NCBI GenBank assembly: GCA_003973505.1
Contig: QNXT01000136.1
Coordinates: 1-6,177 of the forward strand
Direction: 5' to 3'
DNA from: Bacteroidota bacterium
GTDB taxonomy: Bacteria; Bacteroidota; Bacteroidia; Bacteroidales; UBA1556
Length of the DNA: 6,177 nucleotides
Positions 1-5,963 of the stretch are shown here, one piece after another; positions within the stretch are counted from its first letter, which is position 1; each line of letters starts with the position of its first letter. The notes under the pieces are model-generated. The model was not told the origin of the DNA, made no database searches, and was given only the letters and a program-made list of their open reading frames with translations. Made by a program: the position numbers and the translations under genes.

Positions 1-383
1 GGTGGAATCCTCAGGATAAACTATATAGTATTCATTATTCTACCTCTGCTCATGTGGATGATATATTGCAAAATATTAACAATAATATACCCATATTTCA
101 ACTTCATGGTGAGACTGTAGAGCTTACACCCAAGCACCGTTTGATTGCCACAGCCAATGGTTGCGAAAATCAATTTATACGCTATGGCAAAAACGCCTAT
201 GGTATTCAAGGTCACCTCGAGCTTACTAAAGAAATGCTCGAAGAGTGGATAAAAATCGACAAAGACTTAAAGGCTTTAGATACTGATTATCTAATGATTA
301 CTTACGAAGCCATTCAAAGAGAATATAGCTTGGCTGGAAAACAATTGTTTTGGAGTTTCTTAAAATCTATGATTCAAGTCTAA
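1..383 (+). CDS. Type 1 glutamine amidotransferase (GATase1), C-terminal fragment
   Basis: The reading frame (codons from position 3) is open to the left edge, so this is the last 126 residues of a longer protein. It resembles the C-terminal half of class I glutamine amidotransferases of the GMP-synthase-like type (COG0518), which release ammonia from glutamine through a Cys-His-Glu triad. Visible family marks are FQLHGETVEL, where relatives have W-H-G-D-T-F, then CENQFIRYGKNAYGIQGHLELT, shown here as CENQFIRYG and YGIQGHLELT. In that last block His (codon 213-215) and Glu (219-221) correspond to the His and Glu of the usual FHPE motif; Pro is replaced by Leu. The nucleophile Cys would lie upstream, outside the window. 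A GTG at 54 could be read as a start but falls inside the conserved domain. These stand-alone proteins are mostly of unknown substrate, so no gene symbol is given. The product is probably cytoplasmic. Confidence 0.8.
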   Translation, partial: WNPQDKLYSIHYSTSAHVDDILQNINNNIPIFQLHGETVELTPKHRLIATANGCENQFIRYGKNAYGIQGHLELTKEMLEEWIKIDKDLKALDTDYLMITYEAIQREYSLAGKQLFWSFLKSMIQV

Positions 384-415
384 AAAGATAGATTTTTGTC
401 AAAATTAAGGCGAAG

Positions 416-466
416 AGATTTTTTCAACCGCAGTTAACTATATGTTATTGAGGATTGAAAAAATCT
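416..466. repeat. 12-bp perfect inverted repeat between convergent genes
   Basis: AGATTTTTTCAA at 416-427 is the exact reverse complement of TTGAAAAAATCT at 455-466, with a 27-base loop. A weaker outer pair, TTGTCAA (396-402) and TTGACAA (466-472), could extend it imperfectly. It sits between the stop codons of two converging genes, where a bidirectional terminator would be expected. However, the stem is AT-rich and the loop long, so it is not a classic intrinsic terminator; it could instead be a protein-binding site. Confidence 0.4.
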
Positions 467-514
467 TGACAACGCAAAGTTTGGCAATAAAGAAGCTTTT
501 TAGGCTAGAATCAA

Positions 515-1108
515 CTATCTAGGCTCATCAATATCAATAATCTCCGCATCTTCAATATCGGCTCCTGATTGACCAGGCACGTGATTTCGGTAGCTATAGA
601 ATATTCCAGCATAAATAAACATCACCAAAGCTATACTATAAGCGATATAACCAAAAATGATAAATGGAAACTCTGGCATAAGCAATATAATAACTCCTAA
701 GGCAATATTGATAAATCCCCAAACCATAAGCACTTTATAATGATTCATTACATTTCGCATCGAATGTGAATCATAAAGCTGCATAGCTCCGGAAAGGATT
801 AACCAAATAGCGATAAAGGTCATGGTAAATTCAAAAATCAAATTGGGTTTCATTAACATAAAAATCCCCACACCAACATTCACAATTCCCTGAAGAATTG
901 CCATTATATGCATTCCACTATCTGAACTTCTTCGAAAAACAAAGAATATATAAGACAAGCCTCCTATCAAAAGTAAGGCTCCCAACACCTGTATTATTGT
1001 GATATATACCGCTTGAGGTACAAAAACGAAAACGGTACCAAATATGGCAGCAATAACTCCATTTACAAACAGACTAACCCATTTATTCGATAATGATTGA
1101 TTCTTCAT
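515..1108 (-). CDS. HdeD/DUF308-family six-helix membrane protein
   Basis: A 197-residue, very hydrophobic protein with six likely membrane helices at about residues 11-30, 34-57, 67-86, 90-112, 125-144 and 148-171. The helices come in three pairs, each rich in Gly and Ala with the pattern G-x-x-x-x-x-P/KP at the turn (FVFVPQA, FMLMKPNL, ILLMPEF). This is the internal repeat and length typical of the HdeD/DUF308 family. The E. coli namesake is linked to acid resistance, but most family members have no known biochemical role, so the function here is unknown. The last 20 residues form a soluble acidic tail (GADIEDAEIIDIDEPR), probably cytoplasmic. The start at 1108 gives a short N-terminal segment before helix 1. 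No Shine-Dalgarno is seen, which is normal for Bacteroidota. The gene is monocistronic, divergent from the secreted-protein gene on its right. Confidence 0.82.
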   Translation of the reverse strand: MKNQSLSNKWVSLFVNGVIAAIFGTVFVFVPQAVYITIIQVLGALLLIGGLSYIFFVFRRSSDSGMHIMAILQGIVNVGVGIFMLMKPNLIFEFTMTFIAIWLILSGAMQLYDSHSMRNVMNHYKVLMVWGFINIALGVIILLMPEFPFIIFGYIAYSIALVMFIYAGIFYSYRNHVPGQSGADIEDAEIIDIDEPR

Positions 1109-1185
1109 AATATACTTAAAATATTTATTCTATAATTTTCTAGCAATTGTATAATCGCTAAACTTAATTTGCGTTTATAATTATT

Positions 1186-1193
1186 CAAAGGTA
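1186..1193 (-). promoter_or_regulatory. Candidate Bacteroidota -7 promoter box for the DUF308 gene
   Basis: On the minus strand this reads TACCTTTG, an exact match to the Bacteroidota -7 consensus TAnnTTTG. It would start transcription near 1180 and leave a leader of about 70 bases. I do not see a good -33 TTTG at the usual distance, so the call rests on the -7 box and its position in the divergent intergenic region. Confidence 0.4.
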
Positions 1194-1236
1194 GTAAAAT
1201 ATCTGCTTAAAGAGTTTTATAAAAGCAAATTTCAAT

Positions 1237-1244
1237 TATTTTTG
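1237..1244 (+). promoter_or_regulatory. Candidate Bacteroidota -7 promoter box for the secreted-protein gene
   Basis: TATTTTTG matches TAnnTTTG exactly. A -33-like TTTT lies at 1215-1218, 18 bases upstream of the box. Transcription would start near 1251, leaving a leader of roughly 20 bases before the ATG at 1271. Such a match is easy to find by chance in AT-rich DNA, so confidence is moderate. Confidence 0.4.
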
Positions 1245-1270
1245 CTTTTTAACACACAAAACCACATTAT

Positions 1271-2302
1271 ATGCGCCTGATTCAACTTACTTCAAATGGC
1301 ATTTTCATCCTCCTTATTTTAAGTTTTTTTCATACAAACTTAAAAGCTCAAGATTTTCAACTGATAAAATCTTATGAAGATTCCATTGTGAGTTATAGTA
1401 ATAAAATACTGGCTGCCAAAGATGACGAAAAACGCCTGGAACTGAATCAACAGTTAAGCATTTACGCAGAAAAAGCAATTCGCCAGGAGTCTTCCATTGA
1501 TTATAAATTTGAGAAGCTAAATTTTGTATCGGTTGTTACTTCCGATGATAAAAAACTGCGCATACTTAGCTGGGCAATTAAAATGAAGGATGAACATTGG
1601 AAATATTTTGGCCTAACGCAATGCTATGTAAAAAACACAAATTCATACAAATACAATAAACTAAATGATGTAAGCCCAAAATTAAGACATGCCGATTCGA
1701 AAACACTGAATGCAAAAAAGTGGTTTGGTGCTTATTACTACAAACTAATCGAAACAAAACATAAGGGTAAATCTTTTTATACCCTATTGGGTTGGAAAGG
1801 CTACGACCGTTCAAAATCGAAGAAAGTAATAGAAATTGCCACCATTCGCTCCAATGGGGATATTATCTTTGGTTATCCCCTATTCAATATTCGCGAATAT
1901 GATTATTTTAAAAACAAAAGAGCACGGCGACTTATCTTTACGTATTCCTCGCAGGTAAAAATGTATTTAGACTACGACGTCCAAAGTATCCATATTTATA
2001 AAAAGAAGAAAAAGAAAAAATCGCATAAAAAACAAAGAGGATTCTCTCCTCAAAAAAAGGAATCCGATCAAATACAAAAAGTAAAAACCATTACAAAACC
2101 CATGATTGTAATGGATCGATTGGAGCCTACGAATCCTCAAATGGCTGAGTTTTACGATTTTTATTTCCCTGAATCCAATGTAATAGATGCTTTATTGTTC
2201 GAAAATGGAAGATGGAATTATTATCCCGATGTGGATGCAAGAAACAGCACCGAAGACGAGTTAAATGCCAAGCCAAAAAGGCCTATTAAATATGATTTAT
2301 AA
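1271..2302 (+). CDS. Secreted protein of unknown function with a lysine-rich insert
   Basis: A 343-residue protein with a clear signal peptide: basic Arg2, hydrophobic core at about residues 11-20, and a likely signal-peptidase I site after LKA (residue 26). No lipobox Cys is present, so it is probably periplasmic or exported. The mature part has the segments GWKGYD (174-179), FGYPLF (200-205), RRLIFTYSSQVKMYLDYD (219-236), MIVMDRLEP (278-286) and GRWNYYPDVDARN (313-325). From memory these match a widespread uncharacterised Bacteroidota family, in which the strand equivalent to 219-242 runs almost directly into the MIVxDxLxP block. Here about 30 residues separate them, beginning with seven lysines (244-250) and rich in Lys, Ser and Gln. 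No catalytic motif is recognised and no function is proposed. It appears to be a single-gene unit. Confidence 0.75.
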   Translation: MRLIQLTSNGIFILLILSFFHTNLKAQDFQLIKSYEDSIVSYSNKILAAKDDEKRLELNQQLSIYAEKAIRQESSIDYKFEKLNFVSVVTSDDKKLRILSWAIKMKDEHWKYFGLTQCYVKNTNSYKYNKLNDVSPKLRHADSKTLNAKKWFGAYYYKLIETKHKGKSFYTLLGWKGYDRSKSKKVIEIATIRSNGDIIFGYPLFNIREYDYFKNKRARRLIFTYSSQVKMYLDYDVQSIHIYKKKKKKKSHKKQRGFSPQKKESDQIQKVKTITKPMIVMDRLEPTNPQMAEFYDFYFPESNVIDALLFENGRWNYYPDVDARNSTEDELNAKPKRPIKYDL

Positions 2303-2324
2303 AGACATTTTTATGCTTTATAAA
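2296..2324 (+). terminator. AT-rich hairpin overlapping the stop codon; possible weak terminator
   Basis: TTTATAAAG (2296-2304) pairs perfectly with CTTTATAAA (2316-2324). Inside it, after one bulged base, CAT (2306-2308) pairs with ATG (2313-2315) around a TTTT loop. The stem includes the TAA stop (2300-2302) of the secreted-protein gene. No T-run follows and GC content is very low, so a termination role is only suggested by position. Confidence 0.3.
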
Positions 2325-2421
2325 CTATGAGATTATTAACCAATTAGCCCCAATTGTCTATTTAAGTTTTTTTCACTTTTATAGTTATTTTCTCGAAAAT
2401 ATTTCGCACTTTTACCATCGC

Positions 2422-2460
2422 AAAATCAACTACTAGATTTCAATTAAACATGTTGATTTT
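2422..2460 (+). repeat. 9-bp inverted repeat upstream of serC
   Basis: AAAATCAAC (2422-2430) and GTTGATTTT (2452-2460) are exact reverse complements around a 21-base loop, and two further T residues follow (six T in all, 2457-2462). The repeat lies 55 bases before the serC start. It could be an operator, a leader hairpin, or a weak terminator for the upstream gene. With only two G-C pairs it would fold poorly, and similar repeats occur by chance in such AT-rich DNA. The rest of the 2303-2515 gap shows no gene and no convincing promoter. Confidence 0.3.
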
Positions 2461-2515
2461 TTGATATTTAACAAATAGTGAGAAAATAAACAAATATAAA
2501 CTATAAAACAGTATT

Positions 2516-3589
2516 ATGAAAAAACATAATTTTTATGCCGGCCCTTCAATTTTACCTGAATTTACTATCAAAAACACTGCTGATGCAATTATAGATTTTG
2601 CAGGTACAGGACTTTCCCTAATGGAAGTATCTCATCGTAGTAAAGAATTTGTTGCTGTGATGGACGAGGCACAAGCTTTATTCAAAGAATTATTGAATAT
2701 TCCTGAAGGTTATCATGTATTATTCTTGGGTGGTGGCGCAAGTACTCAGTTTGCCATGATTCCTTATAACCTTATGAATAAGAAATCAGCCTACCTAAAT
2801 ACAGGTGCTTGGGCAAATAAAGCCGTAAAAGAAGCGAAAGGTTTTGGTGAAGTAGTTGAAGTGGCTTCTTCTGCTGACACTACATACAACTATATTCCAA
2901 AAAATTATGAAATCCCAGCTGACGCGGATTATTTCCATATTACTACTAACAACACCATTTACGGAACTGAAATTCACGAAGATTTGGATGTAAATGTACC
3001 ATTGGTAGCCGATATGTCATCTGACATTTTCTCTCGACCAATTGACATTTCTAAATACACACTTATTTATGGTGGTGCACAAAAAAATCTTGCCCCATCG
3101 GGTATTGCATTCATTATTGTGAAAGAAGATGCTCTAGGAAAAGTAGATCGCTATATTCCTACCATGTTAGATTACAGAACACATATCAAAGGTGGATCTA
3201 TGTTTAACACACCTCCAGTAGTTCCTATTTATGCTGCTTTGCAAACTTTGAAATGGTTGAAAGCACAAGGTGGTGTTGAAGCCATGTATAAACGCAATGT
3301 AGAAAAAGCAAATGTTCTTTATAACGAAATCGATTCGAATCCAATGTTTAAAGGAACAGTTACTGATAAAGCCGACCGCTCGATTATGAATATTTGTTTC
3401 GTAATGAATGATGGATATGAGCAATATGAGAAAGAATTCTTAGAATTTGCTACTGAAAAAGGCATGGTTGGAATCAAAGGACACCGTTCGGTTGGTGGTT
3501 TCCGTGCTTCTACTTATAACGCACTTCCAAAAGAGAGCGTTGAGGCCTTGGTTGCATGTATGCAAGAATTTAAAAACTTAAAATCGTAA
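2516..3589 (+). CDS. serC: Phosphoserine aminotransferase SerC
   Basis: This enzyme transfers the amino group of glutamate to 3-phosphohydroxypyruvate, giving O-phosphoserine, the second step of phosphorylated serine synthesis. It is a cytoplasmic PLP enzyme of the class V aminotransferase family. At 357 residues it is full length (E. coli SerC is about 362). Visible marks are HNFYAGPS at the N-terminus (4-11) and EVSHRSKEF (37-45), whose His40-Arg41 bind the substrate. The PLP phosphate-binding loop is GGGASTQ (72-78); Trp99 stacks on the cofactor and Asp166 (VADMSSD) contacts its ring nitrogen. The Schiff-base lysine is Lys190 in [12 protein letters not shown]. The C-terminal substrate motif is [11 protein letters not shown] with His323, Arg324 and Arg330. 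The ATG at 2516 directly precedes the conserved N-terminus. SerC is first in the cluster with serA and the DUF1015 gene, and no Shine-Dalgarno is visible. Confidence 0.97.
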   Translation: MKKHNFYAGPSILPEFTIKNTADAIIDFAGTGLSLMEVSHRSKEFVAVMDEAQALFKELLNIPEGYHVLFLGGGASTQFAMIPYNLMNKKSAYLNTGAWANKAVKEAKGFGEVVEVASSADTTYNYIPKNYEIPADADYFHITTNNTIYGTEIHEDLDVNVPLVADMSSDIFSRPIDISKYTLIYGGAQKNLAPSGIAFIIVKEDALGKVDRYIPTMLDYRTHIKGGSMFNTPPVVPIYAALQTLKWLKAQGGVEAMYKRNVEKANVLYNEIDSNPMFKGTVTDKADRSIMNICFVMNDGYEQYEKEFLEFATEKGMVGIKGHRSVGGFRASTYNALPKESVEALVACMQEFKNLKS

Positions 3590-3599
3590 ATTATTCGAA

Positions 3600-3678
3600 A
3601 GTTAGAAGTCTGAAGCCGAAAGCAATAGTTTCGATTTATCGTTACGTTCTTCTGCCTTCAGACTTCGAACTTCGGTCT
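3600..3678. repeat. Inverted element made of degenerate 7-bp repeats, serC-serA spacer
   Basis: The left arm is three heptamers: AGTTAGA (3600-3606), AGTCTGA (3607-3613) and AGCCGAA (3614-3620). The right arm has four in reverse orientation: TCTGCCT (3651-3657), TCAGACT (3658-3664), TCGAACT (3665-3671) and TCGGTCT (3672-3678). The best-matched part is an 11-bp perfect inverted repeat, GAAGTCTGAAG (3605-3615) with CTTCAGACTTC (3656-3666). It extends outward with one mismatch to GTT/AAC (3601-3603 with 3668-3670), and on to CGAA/TTCG (3596-3599 with 3672-3675) if a single base is skipped at 3600/3671. The roughly 30-base loop contains a small CGAAA/TTTCG hairpin (3617-3633). If transcribed, the element would form a large hairpin between serC and serA. 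No T-run follows, so it is not an obvious terminator. It nearly fills the 104-bp spacer. Confidence 0.65.
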
Positions 3679-3693
3679 TTAAACCCAAAAACC

Positions 3694-4614
3694 ATGACAA
3701 AAGTATTAATAGCCACAGAGAAACCCTTTGCTCCGGCAGCGGTTAATCAAATGCGTACTGTAATTGAGAATGCAGGATTTGAATTGGCACTTCTCGAAAA
3801 ATATACCGACAAAAGCGAATTACTTTCAGCCGTTGCTGATGCCGATGCGATAATTATTCGTAGTGATAAGATTACTGAAGAGGTTATTGCAGCAGCGAAA
3901 AATCTAAAAATTGTTGTTCGTGCTGGTGCAGGTTACGACAATGTGGATTTGGCGGCTGCTACTAAAGCAGGTGTTACAGTAATGAATACGCCTGGACAAA
4001 ATTCCAATGCAGTTGCTGAATTGGCCATCGGTATGATGATTTACCAGGCAAGAGGCCATTTCAATGGAAAAGCCGGAACCGAATTGCGTGGAAAGAAAAT
4101 TGGTATTCATGCCTATGGAAATGTAGGACGTTTTGTAGCAACTATGGCCAAAGGTTTTGGCATGCAAGTTTATGCTTTCGACCCATTTGTAAGTAAAGAA
4201 ACCATTGAGAAAGATGGTGTGAAAGCGGTTGATTCGGCTGAAGAACTTTACGCAAATTGCGAATATATTTCATTGCATATTCCTGCAAATGATAAAACGA
4301 AAAAATCCATTGGCTACGATTTATTATCGAAAATGCCAGAAGGTGCTACCTTGGTAAATACAGCTCGTAAAGAGGTAATTGATGAAGAAGGAATGTTGAA
4401 ATTAATGGATGAACGTGCTGATTTCAACTACGTTTCAGATATTGCTCCAGATCGTAAAGATGAATTTGCCGCCAAGTTTGAAGGTCGCTATTTCTTTACA
4501 CCAAAGAAAATGGGTGCGCAAACAGCAGAAGCAAACATCAATGCGGGTCTTGCAGCCGCAAATCAGATTGTTGGCTTTATCAAAGATGGTATTACCACAT
4601 TCAAAGTAAACTAA
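3694..4614 (+). CDS. serA: D-3-phosphoglycerate dehydrogenase SerA, short lysine-type
   Basis: This enzyme oxidises 3-phosphoglycerate with NAD+ to 3-phosphohydroxypyruvate, the first step of serine synthesis. It belongs to the D-2-hydroxyacid dehydrogenases. At 306 residues it has only the substrate and nucleotide domains and lacks the C-terminal ACT domain that gives serine feedback in longer SerA proteins. Visible marks are VVRAGAGYDNVDL (72-84), the NTPGQNSNAVAELAIGMM block, and the NAD loop AYGNVG (140-145), where the usual first glycine is Ala140. Asp163 ends the second strand (VYAFD) and favours NAD+ over NADP+. Catalytic Arg225 lies in NTARKEVIDEE. The usual TPHxGxxT is TPKKMGAQT here, so Lys271 stands at the catalytic His position. 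The usual DVFxxEP is DIAPDRK (249-255), so the catalytic Glu is not evident. It lies 104 bp after serC and 21 bp before the DUF1015 gene. Confidence 0.95.
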   Translation: MTKVLIATEKPFAPAAVNQMRTVIENAGFELALLEKYTDKSELLSAVADADAIIIRSDKITEEVIAAAKNLKIVVRAGAGYDNVDLAAATKAGVTVMNTPGQNSNAVAELAIGMMIYQARGHFNGKAGTELRGKKIGIHAYGNVGRFVATMAKGFGMQVYAFDPFVSKETIEKDGVKAVDSAEELYANCEYISLHIPANDKTKKSIGYDLLSKMPEGATLVNTARKEVIDEEGMLKLMDERADFNYVSDIAPDRKDEFAAKFEGRYFFTPKKMGAQTAEANINAGLAAANQIVGFIKDGITTFKVN

Positions 4615-4635
4615 TTATTTAAAACAGAAAAAATT

Positions 4636-5886
4636 ATGGCAATTATAAAACCGTTTAAGGGTCTTCGCCCTCCGAAAGATATTGTAGAGAACTTAGCTTC
4701 TTTACCTTATGATGTAATGAACTCCGAAGAAGCCGCTGAAATGGCTAAAGGAAAAGATTGTTCGCTTTTGCATATCACTCGTTCTGAGATTGATTGCGAA
4801 CCTGGAATCGATATTCATTCAGAAACTGTGTATAATAAAGCAGTTGAGAACTTCAACAAATTCAAAAACGAAGGTTGGTTGGTTCAAGACGATGAGGCAA
4901 AATACTATGTATATGCTCAAACAATGGACGGACGTACTCAATACGGAATTGTTGGAGCAGCAGCTTGTGAAGATTATAATAAAGGAATCATCAAAAAACA
5001 TGAGCTTACTCGCCCCGATAAAGAGGAAGACCGTATGGTATTAACACGCTATTTGAATGCCAATATCGAGCCTGTATTCTTCTCATACAAAGCCGTTCCA
5101 GAGATTGATGAAATTGTAGCTACTGTGGTAAACAAAACACCTGCCGCTTATGATTTTACGGCTGAAGACGGATTTGGTCATCATTTTTGGGTGATTAACG
5201 ATAAAAAGATGAATGCCGAGTTGGAGCGCTTATTTGCAGAGAAAGTACCTGCAACTTATGTTGCCGATGGTCACCACCGTACAGCTGCAGCAGCTTTAAT
5301 TGGAAAAGAAAAAGCGGCTCAAAACCCAAATCACACCGGTGATGAAGAATATAATTTCTTTATGGCTGTACACTTCCCTGATAATCAATTAAAAATTATT
5401 GATTACAATCGTACGGTAACGGATTTGAACGGATTATCCAAAGAAGAATTTTTAGCTAAATTGGATGAAAATTTTGTGGTAAAAGAAGAAGGAACCGAAA
5501 TCTATAAGCCTTCAAAACTTCACGAATTCTCCATGTATTTAGATGGAAAATGGTATTCAATGCAAGCAAAAGAAGGAACTTATGATGATAGCGATCCTGT
5601 TGGCGTATTGGATGTTTCAATCCTTACAAATACCATTTTAGATCCTGTATTAGACATTAAGGATTTACGTCGCTCAAAACGAATCGACTTTGTAGGTGGA
5701 ATCCGTGGTTTAGGTGAATTAAGCAAGCGTGTGGATAGCGGTAAGATGGCCGTTGCCTTCGCCCTCTACCCTGTTTCTATGCAACAATTAATTGATATTG
5801 CTGATACCGGAAACATCATGCCTCCTAAAACTACTTGGTTTGAACCCAAACTTCGTAGCGGATTGGTAATCCATGCTTTAGACTAA
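4636..5886 (+). CDS. DUF1015 family protein, serine-cluster associated
   Basis: A 416-residue soluble protein of the DUF1015 family (COG4198), full length. Characteristic blocks are FKGLRPP (7-13) and SLPYDVM (22-28) at the N-terminus, KKHELTRPDKEEDR (120-133), and GFGHHFW (179-185). The signature DGHHR is at 211-215, followed by TAAA. YNRTV lies at 257-261, the near-C-terminal DFVGGIRG at 351-358, and MPPKTTWFEPKLRSGL at 395-410. The conserved His, Arg and acidic residues suggest an enzyme. DGHHRxxAA resembles the motif of the ParB-like/sulfiredoxin fold, which includes the free-serine kinases SerK and SbnI; this link is my inference, not proof. The gene starts 21 bp after serA and is followed by a strong terminator, so it is almost certainly co-transcribed with serA. 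That supports a role in serine or phosphoserine metabolism, possibly replacing the absent SerB. The exact reaction is unknown to me. Confidence 0.9.
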   Translation: MAIIKPFKGLRPPKDIVENLASLPYDVMNSEEAAEMAKGKDCSLLHITRSEIDCEPGIDIHSETVYNKAVENFNKFKNEGWLVQDDEAKYYVYAQTMDGRTQYGIVGAAACEDYNKGIIKKHELTRPDKEEDRMVLTRYLNANIEPVFFSYKAVPEIDEIVATVVNKTPAAYDFTAEDGFGHHFWVINDKKMNAELERLFAEKVPATYVADGHHRTAAAALIGKEKAAQNPNHTGDEEYNFFMAVHFPDNQLKIIDYNRTVTDLNGLSKEEFLAKLDENFVVKEEGTEIYKPSKLHEFSMYLDGKWYSMQAKEGTYDDSDPVGVLDVSILTNTILDPVLDIKDLRRSKRIDFVGGIRGLGELSKRVDSGKMAVAFALYPVSMQQLIDIADTGNIMPPKTTWFEPKLRSGLVIHALD

Positions 5887-5908
5887 AATAATAAGTAATA
5901 TTCATAAA

Positions 5909-5944
5909 AAAATCCCAGCTTTGTATTAACGAAGTTGGGATTTT
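5909..5944. terminator. Bidirectional intrinsic terminator after the serine cluster
   Basis: The 14-bp stem pairs 5909-5922 with 5931-5944, core AATCCCAGCTT against AAGTTGGGATT, with one internal G-T wobble, a T-G closing pair and an 8-base loop (gtattaac). A T-rich tract follows on the + strand (to 5950), and an A-run (5904-5912) gives the equivalent on the minus strand. It starts 23 bases after the DUF1015 stop and 20 bases before the stop of the converging gene, so it can serve both. Confidence 0.88.
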
Positions 5945-5963
5945 ATTTTTCTGATATATTTCT

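Noticed and set aside
54..383. A 109-codon gene starting at GTG 54
   Set aside because: The frame is open back to the window edge and position 54 falls inside the conserved amidotransferase domain, so the true start lies outside the window.
1578..1814. Antisense open frame within the secreted-protein gene
   Set aside because: It lies wholly inside a convincing gene on the other strand, is rich in Cys/His/Ser as reverse frames often are, and has no family motif.
1999..2036. Frameshift at the A-rich tract in the secreted-protein gene
   Set aside because: The family motifs on both sides (RRLIFTYSSQV before, MIVMDRLEP and DVDARN after) are in the same frame, so the frame is intact.
2413..2420. 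TACCATCG as a -7 promoter box for serC
   Set aside because: Two of the six fixed positions of TAnnTTTG do not match and no clear -33 TTTG is spaced correctly; serC must have a promoter, but I cannot place it.
3626..3633. TAGTTTCG as an internal promoter for serA
   Set aside because: One mismatch to TAnnTTTG, lies within the loop of the heptamer element, and no -33 box is seen; too weak to list.
3600..3678. CRISPR-like array or serine riboswitch in the serC-serA spacer
   Set aside because: The repeat units are 7 bases, degenerate and adjacent without spacers, which does not fit CRISPR; no known riboswitch core is recognisable.
2795..4167. Antisense open frames opposite serC and serA (2795-2977, 3167-3424, 3904-4167)
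   Set aside because: All are contained within well-recognised enzymes and show no independent protein features.
4409..5044. Overlapping small frames in serA and the DUF1015 gene (4409-4609 +, 4790-5044 +, 4819-5001 -)
   Set aside because: They are alternative frames of strongly conserved coding sequence with no start context or motif of their own.
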